Assembly (NCBI RefSeq): GCF_022879595.1
Contig: NZ_CP084266.1
Coordinates: 434,001-498,000 of the forward strand
DNA length: 64,000 nt
Direction: 5' to 3'
Source of the DNA: Caballeronia sp. Lep1P3
GTDB taxonomy: Bacteria; Pseudomonadota; Gammaproteobacteria; Burkholderiales; Burkholderiaceae
The notes under the pieces were generated by a model. The model did no database searches. It saw nothing but the letters and a program-made list of their open reading frames with translations, and was not told the DNA's origin. Positions within the stretch are counted from its first letter, which is position 1, and every line of letters starts with the position of its first letter. Made by a program: the position numbers and the translations under genes. Below, piece after piece: positions 1 through 8,158 of the stretch.

Positions 1-881
1 TCCACGGCGAGAGCGACTATTGGACGTGCATCGTATCGGGAAGCGTCTATACGGGCACGGACTTCGAGACCGCAGGCATCACGACGGCAGGGCCGACCGC
101 TTATACGCTGAACTACCAGGGCGTCAATTTCGAGGTCTATCCGACGAACGTCCCCGGCGTGGGCATCGCGATGGGCGGCTACACCATCCCGAACAGCCTC
201 AGTTCGGGGCCGTGGCCGTTCTCGAGGCTCGGTCGTCAATGGAACGCGAACGGAACCATCTATAACGGCGGCCAGTTGATCGTGGCGCTGGTGAAGACGG
301 GCGACATCACGCCTGGCACCGTCACCGGCATGGTCGCGCAGGCGTTCTCGTGGCAAACCTTGACGCCGCCGCCCGCGGGGAACGTGCCATCGGCCGGTGT
401 CATCAACTTCTATGTCACGCCGGTTGTCATCACCGTGCTGACGTGTCAGACGCCCGACGTGACCGTTCCAATGGGCATTCAAGGTCCTGCCGATTTGCCG
501 AGCATTGGGCCGGCGCCGAGCAAGGTGGCCTCGTTCAATCTCAGCCTCAACAATTGTCCGGGCGGCACGACGGTCTCGGGCACGTCGGCGGGGCAGATTC
601 ATAGCGTGCAGTACCGCATCGATCCGTCGGCGGGGACGATCGCCGGCTACACCAATGTTGCGGCGCTGGGCGGCAGTCCGGCTGCGGGCGGCGTCGGCAT
701 TCAGCTTTATGACAGCACCGGCGCGGTGTTTCCCTTCGCGACGTATCGCACGCTCAGCGGCTTCGACAGCACGAATGGCGGAAGTTATTCGATTCCGATG
801 ACAGCGCGCTACTACCGCACCGGCACGCTGAGCGCCGGGCCCGCGAACGCGACTATGACGATGACCGTGCAATACCAGTGA
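1..881 (+). CDS. Fimbrial adhesin, C-terminal part (5' truncated by window)
   Basis: The reading frame is already open at base 3 and runs 292 codons to a TGA at 879-881, so the start lies outside the window. The final ~150 residues look like a type 1 pilin domain: a Cys in VLTCQTPDVTV, a second Cys in LNNCPGG, and an alternating-hydrophobic C-terminus ending in TMTVQYQ, typical of the donor-strand-accepting domain of chaperone-usher subunits. The N-terminal part (YWTCIVSGSVYTG) would be the receptor-binding or tip domain. It sits just upstream of a major pilin-like gene, so this is probably the tip adhesin gene of a fimbrial operon whose usher and chaperone lie to the left. The ligand cannot be inferred. 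Confidence 0.75.
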   Translation, partial: HGESDYWTCIVSGSVYTGTDFETAGITTAGPTAYTLNYQGVNFEVYPTNVPGVGIAMGGYTIPNSLSSGPWPFSRLGRQWNANGTIYNGGQLIVALVKTGDITPGTVTGMVAQAFSWQTLTPPPAGNVPSAGVINFYVTPVVITVLTCQTPDVTVPMGIQGPADLPSIGPAPSKVASFNLSLNNCPGGTTVSGTSAGQIHSVQYRIDPSAGTIAGYTNVAALGGSPAAGGVGIQLYDSTGAVFPFATYRTLSGFDSTNGGSYSIPMTARYYRTGTLSAGPANATMTMTVQYQ

Positions 882-961
882 TCGTCACGGCTGCCACCAG
901 CGCGACGGGCGGCACGCCGCGTCGTTCCGCGCATGCAATATCAACGACAGGAGAATTGAAC

Positions 962-1480
962 ATGAACAGACTCAAACTAGGCGTTGCTGTGCTTGGACTC
1001 ATGAGCGCAGGCTCCACATTCGCCGCCGACGCGACGCTGACCTTCACCGGCACGATCATCTTGCCGACGTGCACGGTCGATCCCAACTCGGTGACGCAGA
1101 GCATTCTGCTCGGAACCGCGCGAACCACGGACTTTACGGCGGTGGGCGACACGAAGAACGCCACCGCGTTCGATCTCAAGCTCAACAACTGCGCGGCCAA
1201 CACGAACGTTTCCATGACGGTGAACGGAACCTCGGACACGGTGCAAAGCGTGCTGAAGAATACGGGCACCGCAGCGCAGGTCGGCGTGCAATTGCTCAAA
1301 GCGGCAAACACGGGCGGCACGACCGGATCGCCGGTTGCGCTCAACACCGCGATGACGCTTGGCGCCGTCGATGCCACTAATGCGATGACCATACCGCTGG
1401 TGGCGCAGTTTTATCGGCTCGGCACGATGACGAGCGGCACGGTGTCCGCAACCGCGACCGTCAATTTCGCCTACAACTGA
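962..1480 (+). CDS. Type 1 fimbrial major subunit (FimA-like pilin)
   Basis: A 172-residue exported pilin. The start at 962 is chosen because AGGAGA lies 7-9 bases upstream and the protein begins with a clean signal peptide (MNRLKLGV...STFA) cleaved near residue 21. The mature part begins ADATLTFTGTI and has the two Cys residues (TCTVDPNS, LNNCAAN) that form the pilin disulphide, with a C-terminal beta strand TATVNFAYN that would contact the periplasmic chaperone. Subunits are secreted by Sec, capped by a chaperone and polymerised at an outer-membrane usher. It follows the adhesin by 80 bases and is probably co-transcribed. Confidence 0.85.
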   Translation: MNRLKLGVAVLGLMSAGSTFAADATLTFTGTIILPTCTVDPNSVTQSILLGTARTTDFTAVGDTKNATAFDLKLNNCAANTNVSMTVNGTSDTVQSVLKNTGTAAQVGVQLLKAANTGGTTGSPVALNTAMTLGAVDATNAMTIPLVAQFYRLGTMTSGTVSATATVNFAYN

Positions 1481-1621
1481 CGACCGCGATGGAATAATTC
1501 GGACGACGAAGTAAGTGTCAACACTAGTAGTGCAACGGGGAAGTGCAAGGTAGTCTCGGGAGCCGCGTATCTGCGATGCGCGGCAGTATCTCTTCAATCG
1601 AAATTTCGTGAGTTTGACAAG

Positions 1622-1792
1622 ATGGAAAAAATCGACCGCAACATGCTGAATGCCTGCTCGATCGCGGGCGGAACGGCGAAGACGTCAAGCAGTTCTTCCA
1701 ACTCAACGACCGTAACAATCGGCATCTCGGCACCGGCGCAATCGCCGAACAACAATCAGAAAGCGGTTCTGCTCTCTGTTTCCACTCGCTAA
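1622..1792 (+). CDS. Double-glycine leader precursor peptide 1
   Basis: A 56-residue ORF. Its first 17 residues, MEKIDRNMLNACSIAGG, match position by position the leader of the second small ORF at 2195 (MQKIDRNALVKESLAGG), with Gly-Gly at residues 16-17 in both. Predicted processing after Gly17 leaves a 39-residue core starting TAK, followed by five serines and a Thr-rich stretch STTVTIGIS. Such leaders are removed by C39 peptidase ABC exporters, and one with an intact active site is encoded at 4720. The ribosome binding site is weak. A strong terminator follows 20 bases after the stop, so this gene is probably its own transcription unit. No known bacteriocin or microcin family is recognised; the product could be a bacteriocin, a signal or a modified peptide. 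Confidence 0.7.
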   Translation: MEKIDRNMLNACSIAGGTAKTSSSSSNSTTVTIGISAPAQSPNNNQKAVLLSVSTR

Positions 1793-1812
1793 AGTTCAAG
1801 CGAAGGGTGTTT

Positions 1813-1842
1813 AGGCCGTCCGCTTTGCGGACGGCCTTTTTT
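1813..1842 (+). terminator. Rho-independent terminator after precursor peptide 1
   Basis: A perfect 11-bp stem (AGGCCGTCCGC, 1813-1823, pairing with 1827-1837) closes a TTT loop and is followed at once by six T residues. It lies 20 bases after the stop of the first precursor gene and separates it from the second precursor. Confidence 0.9.
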
Positions 1843-2194
1843 ATTTGTCGCTCGTGATATGTGCGCGCGGCGTCGGATTTAAGGTTGATTATCGGCAGCG
1901 ATATTGCGAATTGCATTGACTGTCAGCTTTTCGTCATTAAGGAAGTCGTCGGTTGCCGGCATGGCTCGAATATCGGTGCGTTGCATCGAAGCAAGCTCAG
2001 GAACCGGCCATTGACGCGCCATTAATATGACGCGTTTTAGGAATTTTCGTCATTTACGCTTTTGGCTAAAATGCCTACCATTCCCGCCTTCAAGTCCAGA
2101 TGAAACTGGTTCCTTGAACGTCCTGACCGGACGAATTGAACGCGACTCAGTAGAGCGCGTTAGTAATCAAACCATAATTCGAAAAGGAATAAAA
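1843..2194 (+). promoter_or_regulatory. Intergenic region upstream of precursor peptide 2
   Basis: About 350 bases without a convincing gene, noticeably AT-richer than its surroundings. Lying between a strong terminator and the second precursor, it must hold the promoter for that gene and probably for the export operon. No clear sigma-70 hexamer pair with 16-18 bp spacing stands out. The second precursor's ribosome binding site, AAGGA at 2184-2188, lies at its right end. Confidence 0.5.
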
Positions 2195-2311
2195 ATGCAA
2201 AAGATCGACCGTAACGCACTGGTTAAGGAATCGCTGGCTGGCGGCTGCGCAAAGAACAGCAGCCGTTCCGCAGCCTCGACGACGATTAATATCTACATCA
2301 CGACGAAATAA
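2195..2311 (+). CDS. Double-glycine leader precursor peptide 2
   Basis: A 38-residue peptide gene preceded by AAGGA six bases before the ATG. The leader MQKIDRNALVKESLAGG aligns without gaps to that of the peptide at 1622. The predicted core after Gly17 is 21 residues, starting CAKNSS and ending INIYITTK. The cores also align: AK at 19-20, a Ser-rich segment, then STT followed by alternating hydrophobic residues, suggesting a beta-strand. The lone Cys at the first core position is absent from peptide 1. Only a 14-bp hairpin and ~170 bases separate it from the acyltransferase homologue and exporter genes, so it is probably their main substrate. Activity is unknown. Confidence 0.72.
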   Translation: MQKIDRNALVKESLAGGCAKNSSRSAASTTINIYITTK

Positions 2312-2376
2312 GGTTATTGACGCCGTCAGGCGTCTGATAACCGGGTCGGCGGCCACAGCCGCACATGTTCGCCGCC

Positions 2377-2407
2377 AAACCGCATTCGCTGCAAGCGAAT
2401 GCGGTTT
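2377..2407 (+). terminator. Strong hairpin between precursor 2 and the export operon
   Basis: A perfect 14-bp inverted repeat (AAACCGCATTCGCT at 2377-2390; complement at 2394-2407) with a 3-base loop. Only TTTCCTT follows, not a long T-run, so it may be a leaky terminator or an RNA-stabilising 3' element. Either would yield more precursor mRNA than downstream operon mRNA. Confidence 0.65.
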
Positions 2408-2478
2408 CCTTGGGGCTAGTTCTAAACCCCGATCCATTCCCGTCCACCGTTTTCCGTCTTTTCGACGACGAGTTTGTC

Positions 2479-3414
2479 ATGTCAGCCTTGCGTTCCACGC
2501 TGAAGAAATGGATCGCCATGCGAAAGCATCGGGCGCGCCGCAGTATCGTCGGCCGGATTCCGGTGCATGCCGTGGAAACGCTCGCCATTTGCATCTGGCG
2601 CATGCGCAGCCTGTTCGACGCCGAAGCGCGTGCGAGCGGCCTCGTTAGAGCCGAAATCGGCGCCGATGTTCTCGGTTTGCCGCGGGCGCAATCGCATCGC
2701 GCGCGCGTGGGCGCACAGGTTGAAAAGCTGATCGATCAGCGCATTTATTTTGGCCGCGACATTCGCAAGAGCGAAACATGGCCCGACCTGGACGCAATCG
2801 CCCAAACGCTCGCGAGAGCCGTTGAGAAACTCAGGAAGGAAGCGCCTCGGCGTCCGGTATTTCTGTCGCCGTTTCACTTCGTCTCGCAGTACGCGAACAT
2901 TTATATCGTCGAGCGCGTGGCCGGGTTGCTCGGCCTGCAGTCGATGTCGGTCGTCTCGGGCGTGCCGAGAAACCAGTATGGCGACGACCACGCGCTGATT
3001 CCCGGCATCAAGGTGCTCTATACCTACGGCGATGCCAACCGCAACGGCCTCGGCGTGCGCGTGGCGCGATCGCTGAAGCGTGACGGCGTCGCCGTGCTCT
3101 TCAGCGATGTTCCGCCGTTCACGATGCATCGCTACCCGATGGAAACGGTCGAAGTCACGATGTTCGGCAAGAGCGCGCGAATCCATAACGGCGTCTTTCG
3201 CATGGGGGAATCGTTCGGCGCCGTGCTTCTGCCGTTCTATCTGCGCTTCGCGCGCGGCCGCTTCGAATTACGCGTTTTCGATGCACTCGCTCTCGACGCC
3301 GCCGATTCACCGCAGCGGCTCGCGGAATATATCGAAACGGCGCTTCGCGACAACTACGAGCAGTGGCTTCCCGCCGGGCATCCCGCGATGTACGCGTTCG
3401 CACCGTCGCGATAA
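2479..3414 (+). CDS. LpxL/HtrB-like acyltransferase homologue in the peptide locus
   Basis: 311 residues from ATG 2479; the longer in-frame start at 2365 would lie before the 2377-2407 hairpin and adds no recognisable sequence. The C-terminal half resembles lysophospholipid/lipid A acyltransferases of the LpxL family: a block around SPFHFVSQY (His133), then SLKRDGVAVLFSDVPPF, VEVTMFGKSARIHNGVFRMG and AVLLPFYLRF, in the family order. LpxL enzymes use an HX4D/E motif; here the position five residues after His133 is Tyr138, so catalysis may be changed or lost. Residues 1-60 are basic with no clear signal peptide. A lipid A enzyme inside a peptide-export operon is unexpected; the family would allow acylation of the exported peptide, but that is inference. 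Confidence 0.6.
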   Translation: MSALRSTLKKWIAMRKHRARRSIVGRIPVHAVETLAICIWRMRSLFDAEARASGLVRAEIGADVLGLPRAQSHRARVGAQVEKLIDQRIYFGRDIRKSETWPDLDAIAQTLARAVEKLRKEAPRRPVFLSPFHFVSQYANIYIVERVAGLLGLQSMSVVSGVPRNQYGDDHALIPGIKVLYTYGDANRNGLGVRVARSLKRDGVAVLFSDVPPFTMHRYPMETVEVTMFGKSARIHNGVFRMGESFGAVLLPFYLRFARGRFELRVFDALALDAADSPQRLAEYIETALRDNYEQWLPAGHPAMYAFAPSR

Positions 3415-3488
3415 GAGGCGACGGCAGCCCGCTCGAATATCGTCAGTCGCGTGGCTACGCGACGCATCGTCATCTCAGGCCATCATCC

Positions 3489-4718
3489 ATGCAACCGACA
3501 GACCTCCCGCAATTCAAAGACGTGCCGTGGCGCTGGATCGCCTACGCGACGTCCGCGTTCACGATATTCGCGGTAGCGTTCGGATTCGTCCACGAGATCG
3601 AACTGAAACAAGACGTATCCGGCGAAGTCGTTTCGGCATCCGAAGTAAAGATTCAGGGCTTGAGCGGACTCGTTTCATCGATCTCGGCAAGGCCGTCCGA
3701 TCGCGTCGAACCGGGAACGCCGCTCTTTCGTCTACAGCGCGATTTCTCTCTGACGACGGACGGCGAGCGTCGCCAGGCATTCGACGAGAAGATGCGCGAC
3801 GAGCAAATCCGCGCGATAGACGAGCAATACGGCGAGCGGCGCATTCAGCTCAACGCGCAGCGCGAAACCGCGCGGCTCACGGAAGCGAGCCGTCGCGCGG
3901 AACTGGGCTCGCTCGACGCGCAGATCGCGCAGAACAGTCAACTCGTCGGCGAATTCGAGCAACGGCTCGCGCGGCTCAGCGGCGTCGCGGAATACGTCAC
4001 GGCGGACAAGCTCGAACAGGCGCGCGCCGACATTCATCAGGGCAGAGTCACGGTCGCGCAGAGCGTCGCGCGCCGACAGCAGCTTGCGGCGGAAATCAGC
4101 GCGTCGAACGGCACGCAGACCGATCTCGCGGCGCAATTGCGCGAACTCGACGCACGCCATGCTCGCGACGTTCAGGACGTGCGCGCGCGTTTCGAGCGCG
4201 AACGTCAGGACGCGACGGTGTCCGCGCCGAAGGGCGGCATCGTCACGTTCTCCGGGCTGGTTGCGGGCCGCATGCTCGCAGCGGGCGATGTCGCGATGGT
4301 CATCGCGACCACCGACGGCGGACCGTTGCGCGCTGCGTTGAGCATTCCTTCGCGGCGTCGCGGCTTCGTGCGGGAAGGGCAGATCGTCCGGCTCAAGTTC
4401 GACGCGTTTCCTTATGCCAAGTTCGGCACGTATGAGGCGCGCATCGACTCGATATCCGGCACCACGGTGCTTCCGGCCAGCCCGATGAATCCGCCGGGTA
4501 CGCCCGGCGCGCGCGATCCGGCCGAGGAAACGCCCAGCGCGAAAGAGTCCGAGGGCGACTATCTTGCGTGGGCCACGCTGCGCGGCAGTACGTTCGACTT
4601 CGAAGGCCAGCACTTCAGGATTCTGCCGGGCATGCGTGCGACGGCGAGCATCGTGGTCGAACGCAGGACGATTGCGGAGTGGGTGCTGGCGCCGCTCTTC
4701 CGTATGCTAAGAGGTTGA
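3489..4718 (+). CDS. HlyD-family periplasmic adaptor of the peptide exporter
   Basis: 409 residues from ATG 3489. One N-terminal membrane helix (about residues 15-35, WIAYATSAFTIFAVAFGF) is followed by a lipoyl-like half-domain (VSGEVVSASEVKIQGLSGLVSSI), a long Gln/Arg/Glu-rich coiled coil (about residues 95-235), the second lipoyl half (ATVSAPKGGIVTFSGLVAGRML) and a beta-barrel domain. This is the layout of type I secretion membrane fusion proteins, which bridge the inner-membrane ABC protein and a TolC channel. Its TGA (4716-4718) is separated by a single base from the GTG of the ABC gene, indicating a tight operon. It resembles adaptors paired with bacteriocin exporters rather than drug pumps. 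Confidence 0.85.
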   Translation: MQPTDLPQFKDVPWRWIAYATSAFTIFAVAFGFVHEIELKQDVSGEVVSASEVKIQGLSGLVSSISARPSDRVEPGTPLFRLQRDFSLTTDGERRQAFDEKMRDEQIRAIDEQYGERRIQLNAQRETARLTEASRRAELGSLDAQIAQNSQLVGEFEQRLARLSGVAEYVTADKLEQARADIHQGRVTVAQSVARRQQLAAEISASNGTQTDLAAQLRELDARHARDVQDVRARFERERQDATVSAPKGGIVTFSGLVAGRMLAAGDVAMVIATTDGGPLRAALSIPSRRRGFVREGQIVRLKFDAFPYAKFGTYEARIDSISGTTVLPASPMNPPGTPGARDPAEETPSAKESEGDYLAWATLRGSTFDFEGQHFRILPGMRATASIVVERRTIAEWVLAPLFRMLRG

Positions 4719-4719
4719 T

Positions 4720-6840
4720 GTGCGCATTATTTATCAGAATGAAGTGGCCGAATGCGGATACGCATGCCTCGCGATGGTGCTTTCGCATCTCGGACGCGCC
4801 ACCGAAGTACGCGAGTTGTCGTCGTATAAGCCGGTCTCGGCGAACGGCTTGTCGCTCATGGATCTATACGATGTCGCCGTCGATTTCGGGCTGGCGGTGC
4901 AGGCATACCGCTTCGACGCGTCCGATCTTTCAGCCGTTAAAAGAGGCTCCATCCTTCATTTTGGCGGCGCGCATTTCGTCGTATTCGAAAAGGCGGGGCA
5001 TGGCTACGTGCGCGTGATCGATCCCGCAACCGGCAGACGGCGAATCTCGATGGACACGTTCCGCTCCGCCGTCTCGGGCTTTCTGCTCGAATTCGCGCCT
5101 ACGCCGCAGATGCCTCGCATTCGCGCGAAGTCCCGCGTGCCAGCGGCGCTCAAGCGCGTGCGCGCGTTGTGTCCGGAACTGCGTTCCCAAATCGGCAAGA
5201 TATTGTTCGTGGCGCTCGGCAGCCAGTTCGCCATTCTTGCCGCGCCATACTTCGGCAATCTCGTGCTCGACTATGTCGTCGCCGCGGACAACCGCAATCT
5301 GCTCGACGTGCTTGTCGTCACGTTCGCGAGCATCTTCGTGCTGGGCGCGCTGAGCGAATTCGTTCAGAAGTACCTGACCGAGCTGCTTTACAACATCACG
5401 CAGATCAACTCGACCGAAGGCTTGCTCGGCCACATGCTGCGCAATCCGATGTCCTGGTTCGAAAAGCGGCATGTGGGCGACGTTTTCGCGCGCGTCAAGG
5501 CCCAGGACGAAATCAGCGTCTTCACGACTCGCACCACGGTGACGCTCTTCGTCGATCTCGCGGTCGGCGCGCTTGCGCTCGTATTGATGCTGATTCAAAG
5601 CCGTCAACTGACGGTGGTGGCCTTGCTGATCTTCGCGGCGTATATCGGACTTGCACTCAGCATGTTTGCCGCCATGCGCGACAACCATGCACTCGTGATG
5701 GAAACATCGGCGCGTTGTGACGATTCGTTGTTCGAAACGATTCGCGCCGCGTCCTTGCTCAAGCTCGCGCAGGGCGAGACACGGCGCACCGCCATCTACA
5801 TGACCTTCTACAAGGCATATGCCGCCGCGCTGTTGAAAAGCGGCCGCCTCGCGTGCACGCGAGACGGGCTGCTCAAGCTCGTGACCTATGCCGACACCAT
5901 CGTCATTACGTGGCTCGCCGCGCGGCTGATGCTTGGCGGAAAAGTGTCGGTCGGCGTGTTCTATTCGTTCCTCATCTACAAGTCGCTGATGTCCGAGCGC
6001 TTCGCGAGCGCCATCAACGCAACGTTCCAGTACTTCATGTTGAGCGTTCCGACGGCGCGCGTCGACGACATCGTGGAATGCGAGAACGAGCGTTACACGC
6101 CGCTCGAACATACGCAGCGCGCGACCGAAGTGAGAGCGTTCGAGCGCGTCGACATGCGTGACGTGACGTTCAGCTACGGCGTCTCCGATGAACCGGTGCT
6201 CGTGAACGCGAGCCTCGCCATTCGTCGCGGCGACAAGATCGCGATAACGGGGCCGTCGGGCAGTGGCAAGTCCACGCTGTTCAAGCTGCTGTCGGCGTCG
6301 GAACCGCTGCGCGAAGGGCATATTTCGCTCAATGGCATCGCGTGGCCCAATCTCGCCGTCGATGAAATTCGCCGGCATCAGGCGCACATGCGGCAGGGCG
6401 ACATCATCCTGCACGGCTCCATTGCAGACAACGTCACGCTGTTCGCCGGTCACGCCGACGAAGCGCGCATCCATCGCGTGCTCGAAGACGTTGGGCTGCT
6501 CGACGACATCATGCGCTTGCCGATGCGCACGCGCACGGTCATCAGCGATACGATCGCGAACATATCGGCGGGGCAGCGGCAGCGCCTTTTGCTCGCGCGC
6601 GCGCTCTATCAGGAGCGTGAACTGTTGCTGCTCGACGAGCCGACGTCGAACCTCGATCCCGTCTCCGTGCGGCGCATCGCGGCGTTGCTGCGCAATCTCG
6701 ACCGGACGGTCGTCGTCATTACGCACGACATGGCGCTCGCCTCGGCGTTCGATACGCGTTACCGCTTCGAAGACGGCGCGCTCGTGCCCGATGCCAGCGC
6801 AGCCAACACCATCACGGCGGACGAAGCGCTCCATGTTTAA
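4720..6840 (+). CDS. C39 peptidase-containing ABC exporter (PCAT)
   Basis: 706 residues from GTG 4720, preceded by AAGAGG. The N-terminal domain (about 1-125) is a C39 cysteine peptidase with all catalytic parts: Gln6 and Cys12 in QNEVAECGYACLAM, His85 in GGAHFVVFE and Asp101 in VIDPATGR. Transmembrane helices fill about 155-430. The ATPase domain has Walker A GPSGSGKST (about 510), a variant signature ISAGQRQR, Walker B LLLLDEPTSNLD (about 636) and the H-loop THD. Such proteins cleave double-glycine leaders on the cytoplasmic side and export the core. Degenerate C39-like domains, as in HlyB, lack the Cys, so this one is predicted to be an active processing protease. Its likely substrates are encoded at 1622 and 2195. 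Confidence 0.93.
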   Translation: MRIIYQNEVAECGYACLAMVLSHLGRATEVRELSSYKPVSANGLSLMDLYDVAVDFGLAVQAYRFDASDLSAVKRGSILHFGGAHFVVFEKAGHGYVRVIDPATGRRRISMDTFRSAVSGFLLEFAPTPQMPRIRAKSRVPAALKRVRALCPELRSQIGKILFVALGSQFAILAAPYFGNLVLDYVVAADNRNLLDVLVVTFASIFVLGALSEFVQKYLTELLYNITQINSTEGLLGHMLRNPMSWFEKRHVGDVFARVKAQDEISVFTTRTTVTLFVDLAVGALALVLMLIQSRQLTVVALLIFAAYIGLALSMFAAMRDNHALVMETSARCDDSLFETIRAASLLKLAQGETRRTAIYMTFYKAYAAALLKSGRLACTRDGLLKLVTYADTIVITWLAARLMLGGKVSVGVFYSFLIYKSLMSERFASAINATFQYFMLSVPTARVDDIVECENERYTPLEHTQRATEVRAFERVDMRDVTFSYGVSDEPVLVNASLAIRRGDKIAITGPSGSGKSTLFKLLSASEPLREGHISLNGIAWPNLAVDEIRRHQAHMRQGDIILHGSIADNVTLFAGHADEARIHRVLEDVGLLDDIMRLPMRTRTVISDTIANISAGQRQRLLLARALYQERELLLLDEPTSNLDPVSVRRIAALLRNLDRTVVVITHDMALASAFDTRYRFEDGALVPDASAANTITADEALHV

Positions 6841-8143
6841 GCGAAGTCTGTGGATATGCACGTTCGCGGCAGCACTCGCCTACGCCGATGCGTCCCGCGG
6901 CGATGATCTCGTTGCCGTCGTTCAGCAGGCGCTCGATTACGACGCGGAACTGGGTGCGGCGCGCGCCGGATACGAAGCCGCGAAACAGGCGGTGCCGATC
7001 GCGCGCGCGGCGTTGCTGCCGCAGATCGCGGGCGGCTGGGGCCGCGCGTACAACCGCATCGACATGGACGGGCTTCCGCGCCAGAAATACTGGCAGAACG
7101 GCTGGATGGCGACGGTCTCGCAGCCGGTTTTCGACTGGAGCAAGTGGACGGCGTATCGGCAGGCCGATTTCGTCGTCGCGCAAGGGGCCGTGGATTTCGC
7201 GGGCGCGCAGCAAGCCGCGATCTTGCGCGCCGTGCGCGCGTATTTCGACGAACTCGCCGCCGAGGAAGAAGTGAGACGCGCCGCCGACTATCTCGCGGCC
7301 ATCGATGCTCAACGCGAACAGGTGCGCCGCAAACGCGCGGCGGGAGAAGCGACGCTGATCGACGAACGCGAAGCCGATACCGCCTGCGAACAGGCACAGT
7401 TGCAGCAAGTCGACGCCGATCAGGAGCGCGCCGTGAAGCGCCGCGCCGTGGCGCAAGTTACCGGTCGGCCATTTTCCGCGCTGGCAGCCTTGCCGCCCGA
7501 CGTCGCTTTGCCGATGCTCGCGGAAGGCGAGGAAACGTGGGTCGAGCAGGCGAAGACACGCGGCTTCGAGGTGCAATCGAAGCAGCTCGGCTGGGAGATC
7601 GCGAAGTTCGGATCGACGAAGGCGCGTGCGGCGGGTTATCCCGTCGTCAGCGTGACGGGCAGCTACACGCCCGCGGGCGCGGCTTCCGGCTATGCGCGCC
7701 CGACCACGACGACCACCGGCATGCTGCAGATTCAGATCCCGCTCTTTTCGGGCGGCGAGATTCAGGCGCGCGTGAAGGAGTCCCTCGCACTCGAAGACAA
7801 GGCGAAGCAGGGCTATCTTCAGGCCGCCGTGCAGGCCGAGGCGTCAGCGAGAGACAACTTCGCGAAGTACGTGCGCGAACGGCAGCGAACCGACGCGCTC
7901 GCGCATCTGGTGCATAGCTCGCGCGATTCCCTGGACGCAACGCAAGTGGGCTTCAAGGTCGGCAGCCGCACGGGCAGCGACGTGCTGCGCGCGATCGACA
8001 TCCTTTATACGGCGCGCCGCGACTTGCTGCGCTCGCGCTATGCGGCCGTGGTCGCGTTCCTGCAACTGAAGGCGGACGCCGCCACGTTGAGCACCGACGA
8101 TATCGATCAGATGAGCAGCACGCTCGGCGTGCAAGCGCGTTAG
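6833..8143 (+). CDS. TolC-family outer-membrane channel of the peptide exporter
   Basis: 436 residues from ATG 6833, overlapping the exporter gene by 8 bases, a sign of translational coupling. A signal peptide (MFKRSLWICTFAAALAYADA) is followed by the two alpha-helical repeats of the outer-membrane efflux family: first repeat DLVAVVQQALDYDAELGAARAGYEAAKQAVPIARAALLPQI-like (residues about 25-65, described by pattern), second repeat with KVGSRTGSDVLRAIDILYTARRD near the C-terminus. TolC-type trimers form the outer-membrane exit duct of type I systems. It completes the tripartite system with the adaptor and ABC protein. No lipobox is present, in contrast to the RND channel protein at 42242. Confidence 0.85.
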   Translation: MFKRSLWICTFAAALAYADASRGDDLVAVVQQALDYDAELGAARAGYEAAKQAVPIARAALLPQIAGGWGRAYNRIDMDGLPRQKYWQNGWMATVSQPVFDWSKWTAYRQADFVVAQGAVDFAGAQQAAILRAVRAYFDELAAEEEVRRAADYLAAIDAQREQVRRKRAAGEATLIDEREADTACEQAQLQQVDADQERAVKRRAVAQVTGRPFSALAALPPDVALPMLAEGEETWVEQAKTRGFEVQSKQLGWEIAKFGSTKARAAGYPVVSVTGSYTPAGAASGYARPTTTTTGMLQIQIPLFSGGEIQARVKESLALEDKAKQGYLQAAVQAEASARDNFAKYVRERQRTDALAHLVHSSRDSLDATQVGFKVGSRTGSDVLRAIDILYTARRDLLRSRYAAVVAFLQLKADAATLSTDDIDQMSSTLGVQAR

Positions 8144-8158
8144 GCGTGCAAGCTCCGC

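Noticed and set aside
4930..6861. 643-codon minus-strand frame opposite the C39 ABC exporter
   Set aside because: It is an antisense shadow of the exporter; no domain pattern or initiation signal.
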